From positions 162,292 to 226,291 of the forward strand of contig PYST01000018.1 of assembly GCA_003049485.1 (NCBI GenBank): DNA of 64,000 bases, given 5' to 3'. The notes under the pieces were generated by a model. That model was not told where the DNA came from. It ran no database searches and was given only the letters and a program-made list of their open reading frames with translations. The stretch's first letter is position 1; each line of letters opens with the position of its first letter. Below are positions 35,626-46,312 of this stretch, in pieces. The translations under genes and the position numbers were made by a program. Source of the stretch: Ophioceras dolichostomum (taxonomy: Eukaryota; Ascomycota; Sordariomycetes; Magnaporthales; Ophioceraceae).

Positions 35626-37888
35626 GCTGGCTGGGTAAGGACTAGACAGACGACTCGTCTTCAATGTGTAAATACTCCTAGTATTAGTAAATAAATCCCT
35701 ACTGCCCGGCCATATACAAGGTCGGCATGCCAAAGCGGTCCAGTTTATAGTTCATAGCCGGAGTGAAGCAGGGGGAAATAGCGGGGATTACTACCGACTA
35801 CTTGGGTGCTTGGAGTGGAACAGAGAGGTGCTGCAAAGGGGTTTAGCGAGATCCTCAGCCCCTTCGATGAGTTGACTGCTCCAGACGTGATGGCGGTTGA
35901 CAGCAGTCGCGACGGCAGAAGGGAGTAGCCTGGCGAAACATTTTATTCCAAATTGACAGACAAAGTTTTTTTTCCTTGAGTAAAGAACAACGTTGTTGAG
36001 GACGCGCCGCGCCGGTCATCGGCGAGGAGCTCCCCTTTCCAGACACTTATTGGCCCGAGACTCTAGGGCGCTTGATGCTCCGCTTGGTTATGTGTGCGGG
36101 TGTTAGGGCGTCAGGAGGATTACAGTCCCTACCGCGTTGGGGTTCACGTTTAATTGGCAAGGAATCGTGTTAGCAATATCTCTCAAGTCGCTGGGGGTTT
36201 ATTACCTCGTGTATCGAAAGCCTCCTCTTCTCATTTTTGGTGGGTTTTGTGTGAGATAACCAGACAGCGCGAAACATGTTTCGGAAGGTTGCGAGAGCGG
36301 AACGACCTCTTGAGTTGTGAGCATATCAGTCCCTATGTGCCGTCTTATATGTGTGTGCTGAAGGCCAGGGTGAACCTTATGAGCAAAACGGTGTAAGGCT
36401 ATCGCAAAACAAGATGGCTGGTGACCGTCTTGACCGGTGTTTGAACGACCGGGAAGAGAAGGGCAGCTCACATTGTGGCTAGTGAACTCTTCTCGCTAAA
36501 TGCCAGGCATGTTTCTTTTCTGATCTGTGACTGGGTGTTGGCACTGTTCAACTTTCAAAAATCGTGCACCCGGTTACGAGAATTCTAGTACCATGTGGCA
36601 AATGAGAGCAGATCGAATAATGCCTCCAACCTAAAATTCTAATTCGGTAGCTCCCAGTACTATTATGGTATTGGTGGAATGTGTTGGATATTTACCAAGC
36701 TGTTGTAGTGGCGTCGAGCTGTATGTAGTAATGGGAGGAACTCCTACTCAGCCTTCACTCACTTATAATCAAGCGGTAATAATACCTGGCTCTTTTTCAC
36801 TTGATGCACGCCTACCTAGGCATTATTATCTACTAGTTGCCAAGAAGAATTTGGAACCGAAGACCGATGAGCATTGGGCCGAGCCAGGCGTTCTGAGATA
36901 CCCCGAAAATGGACCGATGAGGCCGTTAATGAGATACAACTAGTAGAACTGACGGACTTGGTGACTTGCTAGCTTTCGACCTCCATTCTCAGTTGCTTCA
37001 TCGGCTCATCGGCTCATCGTCTCACTATATGGAAACGACGCCACTTATTGGAGATCAGGGAGACAGTCATATTATGATGATCCCAGAAGCTTACTGTACG
37101 CCATCAGGATAGCTGCATTGCAGTCACACGACACGGAACCTATTTGCAGAGACAGTATGTAGATAGCCTCCTCCGTTCCAAGAATAGGACAGAACAAATT
37201 ACCCGGCATGTTGCTATTTCTTCTCGAGCTTTCAATTTCCACAGAGCCAAACATTTTCCAGAATCATGGTCTCTCTTATGAGTGCCCAGATGGATTCTCC
37301 AAGGAAAATAGAGACGGGAGCGGGAGCGATCCCTGGAATTTTCGTCCCGGCACCCCTGAAACCGACAATCGCACCAGGGTACAGGAACCGAGACTCTATG
37401 TCAACTTCATAAACTTTGGCTAATACCCGGCCCAATGGTACAGGTTGCACGAGGATTCGAGGCTCTAGTGTTCTCCGCTAAGGTGCAGCGCCACGGACGC
37501 GGATATTGGATCAGTATTAATGGAGAGGCGGCTTCAATGTCAACCGAGAAATGCCAGTATGCTCGGTGGCGACGATGGGCATCAGGGAAGACATGGGACC
37601 AGAGTGAGTGTCAGACGGGTTTAATTCTGGCCGATGTGTGGTCCCGAATAGGTCGTTGGACTTGCAGAACTGGCGAGAGAGGTTGATGTGGAGTAGAGGA
37701 CGGAGGAAAGACCCCGAGACAGACAACCCCCAAGCTCTCTCGCGTATAAAGCCAAGGGCCGCCTCTGAGCTGGATCCTCTCCTCTTAAGCCTACTAGACA
37801 CCATCAACTAGACTCGGAGGCCGAATCCGCCATCATCTCCCAAGCCAGAAGACACCACATACACCTCACACCAAAAACCATAACCACC
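35626..37888. other. Intergenic region upstream of the cysteine-rich secreted protein
   Basis: About 2.3 kb, with visibly AT-richer patches around 36480-37240 than in neighbouring coding DNA. Small ATG-started frames (for example 36665-36943, 92 codons) show no motif. A TATA box at 37745 belongs to the downstream gene. Confidence 0.5.
37745..37750 (+). promoter_or_regulatory. TATA box of the secreted cysteine-rich protein gene
   Basis: A clear TATAAA, 139 bases upstream of the ATG at 37889, followed by a CA-rich leader ending in a strong ATG context (ataaccaccATG). Confidence 0.6.
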
Positions 37889-38278
37889 ATGCGTCTCATC
37901 GCCCCCCTAACCCTCCTCCTCTGGGCCATCCAAGTCCAAGCAACCACCACCGCCGCCACCAGCCCCGCCGTCTCCCCAGCCGACGAGCTCTTCGCCGACG
38001 TCGACGGCGTCTCCGAGCGCTCCCTCGCAGACTCCGTCCCGGATATCCCCGGCCGCCTCTCCCGGCGCGCCTGCGACTACAACGGGTGCAAGTGCAACAG
38101 CCGCGGGAACCAGATCACGGGCTGCGGCAACTGCAAGTGGCGCAACAACGGCGAGTGGCTGGTGACCAACAAGCGCGTGCTCACGCACATCTTCGAGTGC
38201 AGCCCCACGGGGAGGTGCTGCGACTACGGGTACGCCAAGGACTGCGGCGGATCGAGCGCGCGGTGCATCATCAACTAG
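37889..38278 (+). CDS. Small secreted cysteine-rich protein with Kex2 pro-region (candidate effector/antimicrobial-type)
   Basis: Intronless, 129 aa. The layout is pre-pro-mature: signal peptide at about residues 1-18, an acidic Ala/Ser/Pro/Asp-rich pro-region with a Kex2-type site RLSRR ending at residue 60, and a 69-residue mature part with ten cysteines spaced C-x4-C-x-C-x9-C-x2-C-x21-C-x5-CC-x7-C-x6-C. Five disulfides are therefore possible. The mature part is basic and Gly/Asn-rich. I do not recognise a named family; size, processing site and cysteine density are those of fungal effectors or secreted antimicrobial proteins, so that role is inference. The TATA box, short leader and good ATG context suggest strong, regulated expression. 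Neighbours (GH5 upstream, RpdA downstream) give no functional hint. Confidence 0.85.
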   Translation: MRLIAPLTLLLWAIQVQATTTAATSPAVSPADELFADVDGVSERSLADSVPDIPGRLSRRACDYNGCKCNSRGNQITGCGNCKWRNNGEWLVTNKRVLTHIFECSPTGRCCDYGYAKDCGGSSARCIIN

Positions 38279-39210
38279 ACAGAAGGCTAGTGGGCGGGAA
38301 GCGGGGAAGGGGGGAAGGGAAGGGAAAGGGAAAGGAAAGTGAGTGCCCGGACGAAGGAAAGAAAGAGGTCTCCGGGATTCGGGAAGCGTGGTGGACCTGA
38401 ACTGGTCCAGTGGTGGCTGGGAAGAAAACGAGACTTGGGAGAGAGGTATATATGACCGGTTGCACGGTGAAGGTGCCCACAGCGGCTGTCAGAATTTTGG
38501 GGAGACCTCGGTGAAGGCTCTGTCGGAGGGTTCGAGCAGGCCAAATACTATGGCTGTCAACTGGGTGAAATAACAAATCGGGCCCGAGAGCCTTTGGAAA
38601 ACATCTGATATATCTATGTAGATAATTGAACACGCTTATCACAGCGCGAATGTTGTATGCGTAAATGCGGGCGGCGGGTGGTGCATGGGAAGATGTTGTT
38701 CAGGGGCAACACGGTGCGTCGCACGTACCACACGCTGTCCTAAACTGCGAACAGGGGTTTTGATGGCCTACCCTTTGAGGTTAACGAGAATAAGAAGTCG
38801 AATAAGAACATAAGAGGTAATCTTTGCCAAGCGAACGGTCAATGAAAGATTGAAGATACTTTTTTTTTCTAGCTGAGCGAGCCAACAATTAACAAAATAC
38901 GTGGCAGCAAAGGGGCATTTCACATGGGGAACAGTGAAAAACAGTGAGAAGTGATGAGGAGAGGGATACCGTTCCAACAACACCATAAAACGCCACCTAG
39001 CCCAGGCCTGCTATACCATCCGACTACCCTATCGTACCCTAGCAGGTACCTATCCAGCTTGCCTACCTACTCGTGTGCCTCATACGGGATACGGTGCCTG
39101 ACGGCGCAAAGTGGGCAGAAGAAATAAGTAACCCCGAGAGAAGAAAATAGATTTGAAAAAAAGGAATAACGCGTCAAAAAAAGGAGAAAAAAAAGGGACA
39201 CCAACTGAAT
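38279..39210. other. Convergent intergenic region downstream of the cysteine-rich protein and rpdA
   Basis: Holds a G/A-rich stretch just after the stop of the cysteine-rich gene (about 38290-38360) and AT-richer sequence from 38750. No gene is seen. Confidence 0.5.
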
Positions 39211-39474
39211 AACAAACCGCCTAACCTCTTCCCCTTCCACGAGGCGACATAAACCACGCCGCCGTCCGCGCAGCAGTCTCCTCCATCGCAGCCTGCACCT
39301 CCTGCTCATCGCGCAAGTCCTGCTGCCTCTCTAGCTATCCGGCGCGTCGATAAGCTCCTAGCCCTCGTCATCCGATGCGGGCTGTTGTAGAGTTGAAGGC
39401 GGGGGGCCGGCATCGTCAGGAGATAGGCTAGTGCCATTAGCTACGCCGGTAGTATGGGAGTTGGATGGACCAGA
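39211..39474 (-). pseudogene. Coding-like 3' extension of rpdA broken by TAG codons and a frame change
   Basis: Directly after the rpdA stop (TAG, 39477-39475) the same frame continues with protein-like sequence: SGPSNSHTTGVANGTSLSPD, then DDAGPPPSTLQQPASDDEG, a TAG (39360-39358), ELIDAPDS and another TAG (39333-39331). From about 39334 an adjacent frame reads LERQQDLRDEQEVQAAMEET followed by AARTAAWFMSPRGRGRG and a TAG near 39211. This is far more protein-like than random non-coding DNA. It may be an eroded former C-terminus, an exon of an alternative rpdA transcript, or readthrough sequence. I call it a broken or alternative tail, not a separate gene. Confidence 0.4.
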
Positions 39475-41915
39475 CTAAAGTCCCTTCTCAGCATCGCCTT
39501 CCGCCGCCGCCACTGCAGCCTTCTCTTCGGGCTTTTCGGATGTTGCTTCCGCCGCCGCGGTTTCTCCTGCCGCCGAGCCCTCCTTTTCTGACTTTTCGTT
39601 GCTCTCTGTGGTGGTGGCGGCCTCTGCCTCGGCCTCGGCCGTCGCCGACGCGGCGCCGTTCTTGGCGCCGGCGTCCTTGGATTTGACGTCGTCCGGCTTG
39701 GGCGTCACGGCTTTGTCGGCTGCGGGGGTTGCGTCTGGGGCCGGCGTGTCCTTTGCGGACTGGTCGGCGGTAGCACCAGCACCATCAGCAGAGCTGGCAT
39801 TATCAGCTGCTGCCTGATCAGGTTTGTCCGTCGCCGCCTCTGCTGGTTTGTCGCTTTTGCTGTCGCCGTCGCTCGGCGATGAGGTTGTCTCGGAGACCTC
39901 CTTCTTGATCTCGGCTTCCTTCTCGGAGGGCGCTGCCTGGTCAGTAGCCTCGGCCATATCGACGTCCTCCTGCTCCGCCGGCGCTGGCTTCGGCGCATCG
40001 CCTTCTTTGCTGGACGCTGTCGTGTTCTCCTCTGCGGCCTCCTCGGGCAGGGGCCCCGCGTCCTCCATCACGGTGTCGTCTTCCGCTATTGTCTTGTTGG
40101 CGTTGTTGTCGCGTCCCTTAGACGCGCGGCGGTTCGTCGCTGGCGTAACGACCTTGCCCTGCTCGATGTCGAAGTCTGGTGCAGCGTGAGGGTTGGGATG
40201 ATTCATAATCGAGGGCCTCCTCCTTGCAGGGACGTGCACACCGTTGGACTGCGCCAGATCCTCGTCGTCGCTTTCCTCAAACTCCTCGGGGCGGGCTCGG
40301 CTCTTCTCCCATTGCCTCTGTGTGACCCGCGTATCGGGGTTCTCGTCCTCGTCCATGTCATCCAGTTCCGCCTCCTCTTCATCAGTCATTCCCATGCTCG
40401 GTCTTGGGATGTCCTGCATCTGGACTGACGGGACTGGCGCGGTTTTGCGGAGATTTTCGATGACGGAGATCTTGATCTTGTCCAGGTAATCGGCGCTGTT
40501 GGCATTCTCCATATTTGAGGAGCGCACATCCAGCTCGTAGTCGGGTCCGTAGTACTGTAAGGTTTTGTTAGCGCCATTCCGAGTTTAATGAGGGAGGAGG
40601 CGCGTCGAAGGATGCAAGGTCCCAACTAACCTCGTAGTATTCGTTATATGGTAGAGTACGGTTCATGTCAACCCCGACAAGCCGCCCAGTCTCGTAGGCC
40701 CAAGTACGGGCAACATTTCGCATCGTGTAGCCGCCCCCGCCGAGGACGAGTGTGGGAAGGCCGAAGCTACGGACGAAAGCCACGCAGGCAGCGTGGCCAT
40801 GCATGCTGAGGTTGAAGCAGCCCAGACGGTCGCCTGACAAGCTGTCGCTACCGCATTGAAGCACCACAGCCTCGGGCTGGAAGTACTTCATGACGGCTTC
40901 AATGACGGGCTGGAAGATCTTCTGGTACGAGACGTCGTCGATGCCGTCTCGGAGGGGGAAGTTGACGGCGTAGTTCTTGCCGGGACCAATACCAACATCC
41001 CGAAGCTCTCCCGTCCCTGGGAAGTACTCGCCGTACTTGTGGAACGACACCGTCATCACGCGGTCGGTCGTATAGAAGGCCTCCTCGACGCCGTCTCCGT
41101 GGTGGACGTCAATATCGATGTAAAGCACGCGCTTCTTGAAGCGGAGCAGCTCGATGATGGCAAGAACGATGTCTAACGGAATGAGAATGAAGTGAAAGTG
41201 TTAGAAGCTTCTTCGCGGACCCTCAAAAAGGGGAAAGGAAGGGGCGGCGTGGACGAACCATTCACATAGCAGAAGCCACTAGCTTCGCTCTTCTTGGCAT
41301 GGTGCAGGCCACCAGCCCAGTTGACCGCAATATCGCACTTCTGACGGTTGAGACGAGCGGCGCCTTCCATGCTGCCACCCGCGCTGATACCGCAAAACTC
41401 GAAGAGCCCGTCGAACACCGGGCAGTCGTCGCCGACGTTGTATTTACTTTGCTCCTTCACGTAGCTGTCCATGTTGTCAGGAGTGACTTTCTGGAGGAAC
41501 TCGATGTACTCGTCGGTGTGGAACTGGGTCATCTCGGTGAAGACCGCCGGTTTCGCGCGCTGGAGGGAGGCACCTAGGTCAGTTTCGCGTCGATGTTGTG
41601 CGCTCCTGGCCCGGCTTGCTGCTGCTTGCGACCAGCGCACGGCAGAGCTACGGGCTGTGGCTTGCGATCCTCGTCATGGAGAATAGCGTCGGGGCCGCGA
41701 TGCTGGGGAGAACGTACGTAGACCTCGAGGAACTTGTAGACGCCATAATTCATCACGAGGCTGTGGGCAAGCCGGATGCGATGCGGCTTCATGGGATGGC
41801 CCGTAACGTAGGCATAATTACCAATGTCGGAGTCGTAGAAATAGGCGACTCGCCTCTTGTCGACGTTGGTCGGTGTGTAGAGGGGTTGCGATCGGTCCAC
41901 GCCGGCCGGGTCCAT
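39475..41915 (-). CDS. rpdA: Class I histone deacetylase RpdA (Rpd3 orthologue)
   Basis: Four exons: 41915-41718, 41559-41259, 41172-40631 and 40554-39475, giving 706 aa. Introns are GTACGT...CAG, GTTCGT...TAG and GTTAGT...CAG. The catalytic domain fills about residues 15-390: YDSDIGNYAYVTGHPMKPHR, GLHHAKKSEASGFCYVND (active-site His152/His153), YIDIDVHHGDGV (zinc ligands Asp188 and His190), QCGSDSLSGDRLG and GGGGYTMRNVARTW. It removes acetyl groups from histone lysines in nuclear Rpd3/Sin3-type corepressor complexes. After residue about 390 there is a long acidic Ala/Glu/Lys tail (DDMDEDENPD, EFEESDDEDL and more), a known feature of filamentous-fungal RpdA that is reported as essential in Aspergillus and absent from yeast Rpd3. 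Coding-like sequence continues past the stop. Divergent from rpn11. Confidence 0.96.
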
Positions 41916-42664
41916 CTTGCGAGGTCGTCTCGCGTTTCGCGAGGGCTGTACTGATCAGCACAGGAGGGGTTGTCGTCCTTGTAGGTCGCGAGGTTGGGAG
42001 AAGAGAAGAGGAAGAGCGCAAGCTTCAGACAGACATAGACAAGATAATAAGGCGCGTGAGAGGTTTTGTAAAGCGAAACAAGTGAGAATTGAGTGTAGTG
42101 GGAAGGGTAGCTTAGAAGAAGCAGGCCGGAAGGATGTGGAATAAAGTCCAGTGAGGGTAGAGAATTTCCAATTAAACACCAGAGAATGGAACCTCCAAGC
42201 TCCAATAACCATCAAGCCCGCGCTAAGCCTGTTCGGGCGAGGTTCCTGGCGGCACCGGTCATGTAACGCTCTCGATAAGACTGTGGCTGGGTAGCCGTCT
42301 ATGGTCAGCCACCGACCGATAAGGTGAGCACGTGATTTGTCTTGCTGACCCCTGTCCGAAGCTCCAAGCTCGCAGTCGTGTCTCCACTTCACTGCCGCCG
42401 CCAGGCTGCGTTGGAGCTGCGTCAACACGGCGAATACAAATTGCGTTGCTCATCTGAACCAACCCCCAGCCCATCGACGAACAGACCACCAAACAGACCT
42501 CAGTCATTCGACCTGTAAACCGCAACGCGAAAAACGGCTCGACGAGCCATCGATTGAGACGCATCCTCGACCTCTTTGTGTTCTCTTTTCTTTCCCGCCC
42601 GCGACCTACTCGCTTCGCGCCGCTTCTCCCCATCCTTAGTCGCCAATTCATCCCTTCAGTCAAT
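41916..42664. promoter_or_regulatory. Bidirectional promoter between rpdA and rpn11
   Basis: 749 bases separate the two divergent ATGs. A CCAAT box is visible at 42202-42206; a pyrimidine-rich leader (about 42565-42640) precedes the rpn11 ATG. No TATA box is obvious, as expected for housekeeping genes. Confidence 0.6.
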
Positions 42665-43862
42665 ATGGACCGGTTTCGAAGCATGTTAAGTGGTGCCGGC
42701 ATGAGCGGCCTTGGGCCGGCTCCGGGCTCGGTAGGTTATCCTCCTTCTGTTTTGACCCCGTCGCCCGCGGGAGTCCAGGTGCTTCCTTCCACCTGAAGCG
42801 CCCGGCATTGCTGACAGAGTCCTTCGCATTGTAGGATAACACGAATTTGATCGACAACTCAGAAACGGTCTACATCTCGTCCCTCGCCTTGTTGAAAATG
42901 CTCCGGCACGGCCGCGCGGGTGTGCCCATGGAGGTGATGGGCTTGATGCTGGGAGAGTTCGTGGACGACTTCACTGTGCGGGTGGTGGATGTCTTCGCTA
43001 TGCCCCAAAGCGGAACTGGCGTCAGCGTTGAGGCGGTCGACCCCGTTTTCCAGATGAAGATGATGGACATGCTGCGGCAAACGGGACGGTATGTTCAATA
43101 TAGGCACTGCGTCGGACACTACTGTGCTTCGTGGCTTGGGCAGCACTCGCGCTAACACATCGACTACAACATCGTTGCAGGCCCGAGTCCGTGGTCGGAT
43201 GGTACCACTCGCATCCCGGTTTCGGTTGCTGGCTTTCGTCGGTCGATATCAACACACAGCAGTCATTCGAGCAGCTGACGCCGCGCGCGGTGGCGGTGGT
43301 TGTGGACCCGATCCAATCGGTCAAGGGCAAGGTTGTCATTGACGCCTTCCGACTCATCAACCCCCAGAGCCTCATGCTGGGCCAGGAGCCCCGGCAAAGC
43401 ACCTCGAATTTGGGACATCTGAACAAGCCGTCGATCCAGGCCCTGATCCACGGGTTGAACCGCCACTACTACTCGATCGGCATCAACTACCGCAAGACGG
43501 CGCTGGAGGAGAATATGCTGATGAATCTGCACAAGCACGTCTGGACTGAGGCGTTGCAGATGGACGACTTCCGGACCGAGGGCGCGCGGAACAAGGAGCG
43601 GTTGGAGCGTCTCGTCAGCCTGGCTGAGGGCTACGAGAAGCGCGTCAAAGAGGAGACTGAGCTTACCAAGGACCAGCTCAAGACCCGATACGTCGGCAAG
43701 CTGGATCCTAAGAAGCACTTGGAGGACGTCGGCCAACAGCTCATCGAGGACAACATCGTTGCCGTGTCGAGGCAGATGATCGACAAGGAGGCTACTATGC
43801 CTAAGAAGGACGGTCCAGCGCCAGCGGCGGGCGGTACAGGGGATAAGATGGACGTCGAGTAA
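42665..43862 (+). CDS. rpn11: 26S proteasome lid deubiquitinase Rpn11
   Basis: Three exons: 42665-42778, 42835-43088 and 43181-43862, giving 349 aa (introns GTGCTT...TAG of 56 bases and GTATGT...CAG). The MPN+/JAMM zinc protease motif is complete: Glu71 in PMEVMGLMLGEF, then GWYHSHPGFGCWLSSVD with His132, His134 and Asp145. Downstream, DPIQSVKGKVVIDAFRLI, GLNRHYYSIGINYRKT and a coiled-coil C-terminal part match Rpn11/PSMD14. The enzyme cuts ubiquitin chains from substrates during proteasomal degradation, as a dimer with Rpn8 in the lid. The N-terminus is slightly longer than in yeast or human, with a Gly/Pro-rich linker encoded by exon 1. The first donor, GTGCTT, is non-consensus but gives a clean frame. 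Confidence 0.96.
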
Positions 43863-44620
43863 ATAGAAGGGCAGTTATGATAGGATGGTCGGTTGGGTCA
43901 GCTTATCATCTCAAATTTTCACTCCCTTTCGGGCGATAGAATTCTTTCATCCAACCAGTTCTTCTTCTTCACAGGTCAACCATACAGACTTTCCTGCCTG
44001 GACTAACTAGTATTGCGAAGGTTGGCGTTGGGTTGGATTGCGGTGACAGAATAGCATCTAGATGAAAAGACCCAGTGGGTGCTACGCTGAGTTCTTTGTC
44101 TCTCAAACCCTTTCATCCTATTGCCTCACTGCCTAGCTAGACACCTACCTACGTCGTTAGGTAACTGGCGATGGATTGACAATGTCTGGCCCAGTGGCTT
44201 CGGCAACCCAAGCCCCTCCTGTTCACTGGAGAGCCTGAGCCCATTGAACAGTTCATGGAACCCTCCGCCCAGGAACAAAGGGATGCCTTTGTTGCTGAAC
44301 CCCGACAATGATCCCGCCGCTGAAAGGCCGGTATTCACACTTCCTTTGCTGATCAGTACCAGTCTGGCCACAATCTCATTGTCTCTCACGGCTACGTTCA
44401 GTAGTTTAAGACGAAGAGCAGAGCCCAACGGCCCCAAACCTTTCCCTATCTAACGCCAACTGCATCAACACCAAACGAACTTGGACAGGACAGACGAGGA
44501 CGCTCGTGATCGCGCTGATTATACGTCGGCGGTCGATCCCAAGCAAGCGACTCAGCAAGCACGCACCGCCAGCATCAACTCTCCTCAACTCCTACAGGCA
44601 TCGAGCAGAATATATCCATA
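43863..44620. other. Intergenic region downstream of rpn11
   Basis: Contains the rpn11 3' end and the leader of the next + gene. Small frames here have no motif. Confidence 0.5.
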
Positions 44621-46312
44621 ATGTTATCTCAGGAAAAGCAAGCAGCCTACCAGGCGATGCAAAAAGTCGAAGATCATTCATCGCTCGCCAGCCGTATCAG
44701 GAGATGCGGGAGCGCGTGCTGGAACTTCCTTCTCTGTCTGCCCAAATCCGACCACCCAACCTTACCATCACCCATCCCGAAGGCCAGGCCGGTCTTTAAC
44801 AACTACAGTAAGCCTTACGAGGCAAACGCTGCCAATTACCCTCAGCCTGTGACGGGCCCGTCCATCAAGAGCACCACCCATCAGTCAAAGTCACGCAAGA
44901 CCTCATCTGCTGTCGATCCGCGGGCCAGATCGGCACAGCAGCCGCAGCAGCAGCAGCAGCAGCAGCATCAGATCCGCATGAAGTGCAGAACTCCCCCACA
45001 CAAGCCTCCCACAGGCGAGGAAGGGCTCAAGCGCCAGATCCTCAAGATCGACCAGGCCACGCGCAACGAGATCAAGAAGCTCCGGCAGGACAACCCCTCC
45101 CTGAGCGATGAAGACATCGAGCGCCACAAGTCCGCGTTCGAAAGGGCCCTCCACGAAGAAATCGACAACCTCATCCGCGAGGAGATCGAGCGCCGCACCA
45201 GCGCCGCGCTCGGAGCCGTCCTCCGCCAGCACGAGGGCGGCCTCGCGCTGCCAGACCTCCACGCCCACCGCACCCGCATCGCGCGCCAGATGCGCCTCGA
45301 GCACGACCGCCTCCGCGCCAAAGAAGGCGAGCGGCGCCTGCTGGCCTTCTCACTCTCCAGGGACGACGCCATCACGCCCGACTCGCTAGCCGAGGTGCTC
45401 GCCGTGTTCGACCGCGCCGTCGCGCACGGCACCCCGTACGTCATCTGCGGCCGCGCCGCCATGGCGTGCTGGGGCTTTTCCGCGAAACCACTCTCGCACG
45501 TCTCGGTGCTCGTCCCTTCCTACTCCAAGGACACCCTGCTGTCCTGGGTGCGCGCCTCCGGCAGCTGCGACGTCTTCACGTCCCGCCCGGACCTCATCGG
45601 CGTGCGCACGCCGCACGACGGCGCGCTTAGGCGCGTGCGCGTCAAGTTCGTCAACACCGCCACCTGGGACGCCATAAACCCGATCGGCATCCCGCTGTTC
45701 CGCGCCGCGACGCAGGTGGGGAGGTACGGCGCCGACTTCGTGAACTCTTCTGCGGACGACGGCTTCGTGTGCCCCCCCGTGCTCCCCCTGTCCGGGATCC
45801 TCAACTTCGCGTGCCACGCGTACGGCAGGACGTCGTCGGAGGCGGCGCGGAGGGGGATCACGAGCGATATCGTGTGGATCCTGAAGCGGATCGCGAGGAG
45901 CGCCGCTTACGAGAGGGGAGCGGGCCCGCTCAGGGTCGAGGACATCCCATTTACGCTGGCGAACGAGTTCTGGCGGGACTTCATCGCCAATCACCCGGCT
46001 GCCTATCAGCTGTTTGTCAATGCTGGCATTCCGCGCGAGTTTCTGCCCGGGCTAGAGCGGAATTATTCTGGCAGTAGCGGCAGCGGCCGCGGCGGCAGTG
46101 GAAATACCCCTGCTGGATATTATGGGTGGACGACGGCGACGACAACGACGACTAGCAACAGCAAGAACTTCGGATACGCGAACAAGTACAGCGATAGGTT
46201 AACGGCTGCGGAGAGCATCGTCGGCAGGACGAGCAGCGATCCGTCGCATATTAGAAAGCAGGCGGCCCAATCTTTCAGGTCTAGGGGCACGACGCAGAGT
46301 CTCCGGAGGTGA
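44621..46312 (+). CDS. Uncharacterised protein with a degenerate nucleotidyltransferase-like region
   Basis: Intronless, 563 aa. Residues 1-130 are disordered with a poly-Gln tract (about 107-115). Residues about 135-245 are a charged, helical, probably coiled-coil segment (KRQILKIDQATRNEIKKLRQ, ALHEEIDNLIREEIERR). Residues about 255-430 resemble the fold of minimal nucleotidyltransferase proteins: TPYVICGRAAMACWGF followed by LSHVSVLVPSYSKDTLLSWV, where active enzymes have a GG/GS and a DxD; later LPLSGILNFACHAYGRTSSE...TSDIVWILKRI matches the helical region in which such proteins carry K and D residues. The aspartates of DxD are replaced (SHVSV), so it is probably inactive or diverged. The C-terminus is Gly/Ser/Thr-rich. 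The fold assignment is my inference from pattern; the frame itself is clearly coding. The first ATG was chosen. Confidence 0.7.
   Translation: MLSQEKQAAYQAMQKVEDHSSLASRIRRCGSACWNFLLCLPKSDHPTLPSPIPKARPVFNNYSKPYEANAANYPQPVTGPSIKSTTHQSKSRKTSSAVDPRARSAQQPQQQQQQQHQIRMKCRTPPHKPPTGEEGLKRQILKIDQATRNEIKKLRQDNPSLSDEDIERHKSAFERALHEEIDNLIREEIERRTSAALGAVLRQHEGGLALPDLHAHRTRIARQMRLEHDRLRAKEGERRLLAFSLSRDDAITPDSLAEVLAVFDRAVAHGTPYVICGRAAMACWGFSAKPLSHVSVLVPSYSKDTLLSWVRASGSCDVFTSRPDLIGVRTPHDGALRRVRVKFVNTATWDAINPIGIPLFRAATQVGRYGADFVNSSADDGFVCPPVLPLSGILNFACHAYGRTSSEAARRGITSDIVWILKRIARSAAYERGAGPLRVEDIPFTLANEFWRDFIANHPAAYQLFVNAGIPREFLPGLERNYSGSSGSGRGGSGNTPAGYYGWTTATTTTTSNSKNFGYANKYSDRLTAAESIVGRTSSDPSHIRKQAAQSFRSRGTTQSLRR

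Noticed and set aside
35187..35733. Long - strand frames opposite the GH5 gene
   Set aside because: The + strand encodes a clear GH5 enzyme with catalytic residues; the reverse frames are mirror artefacts.
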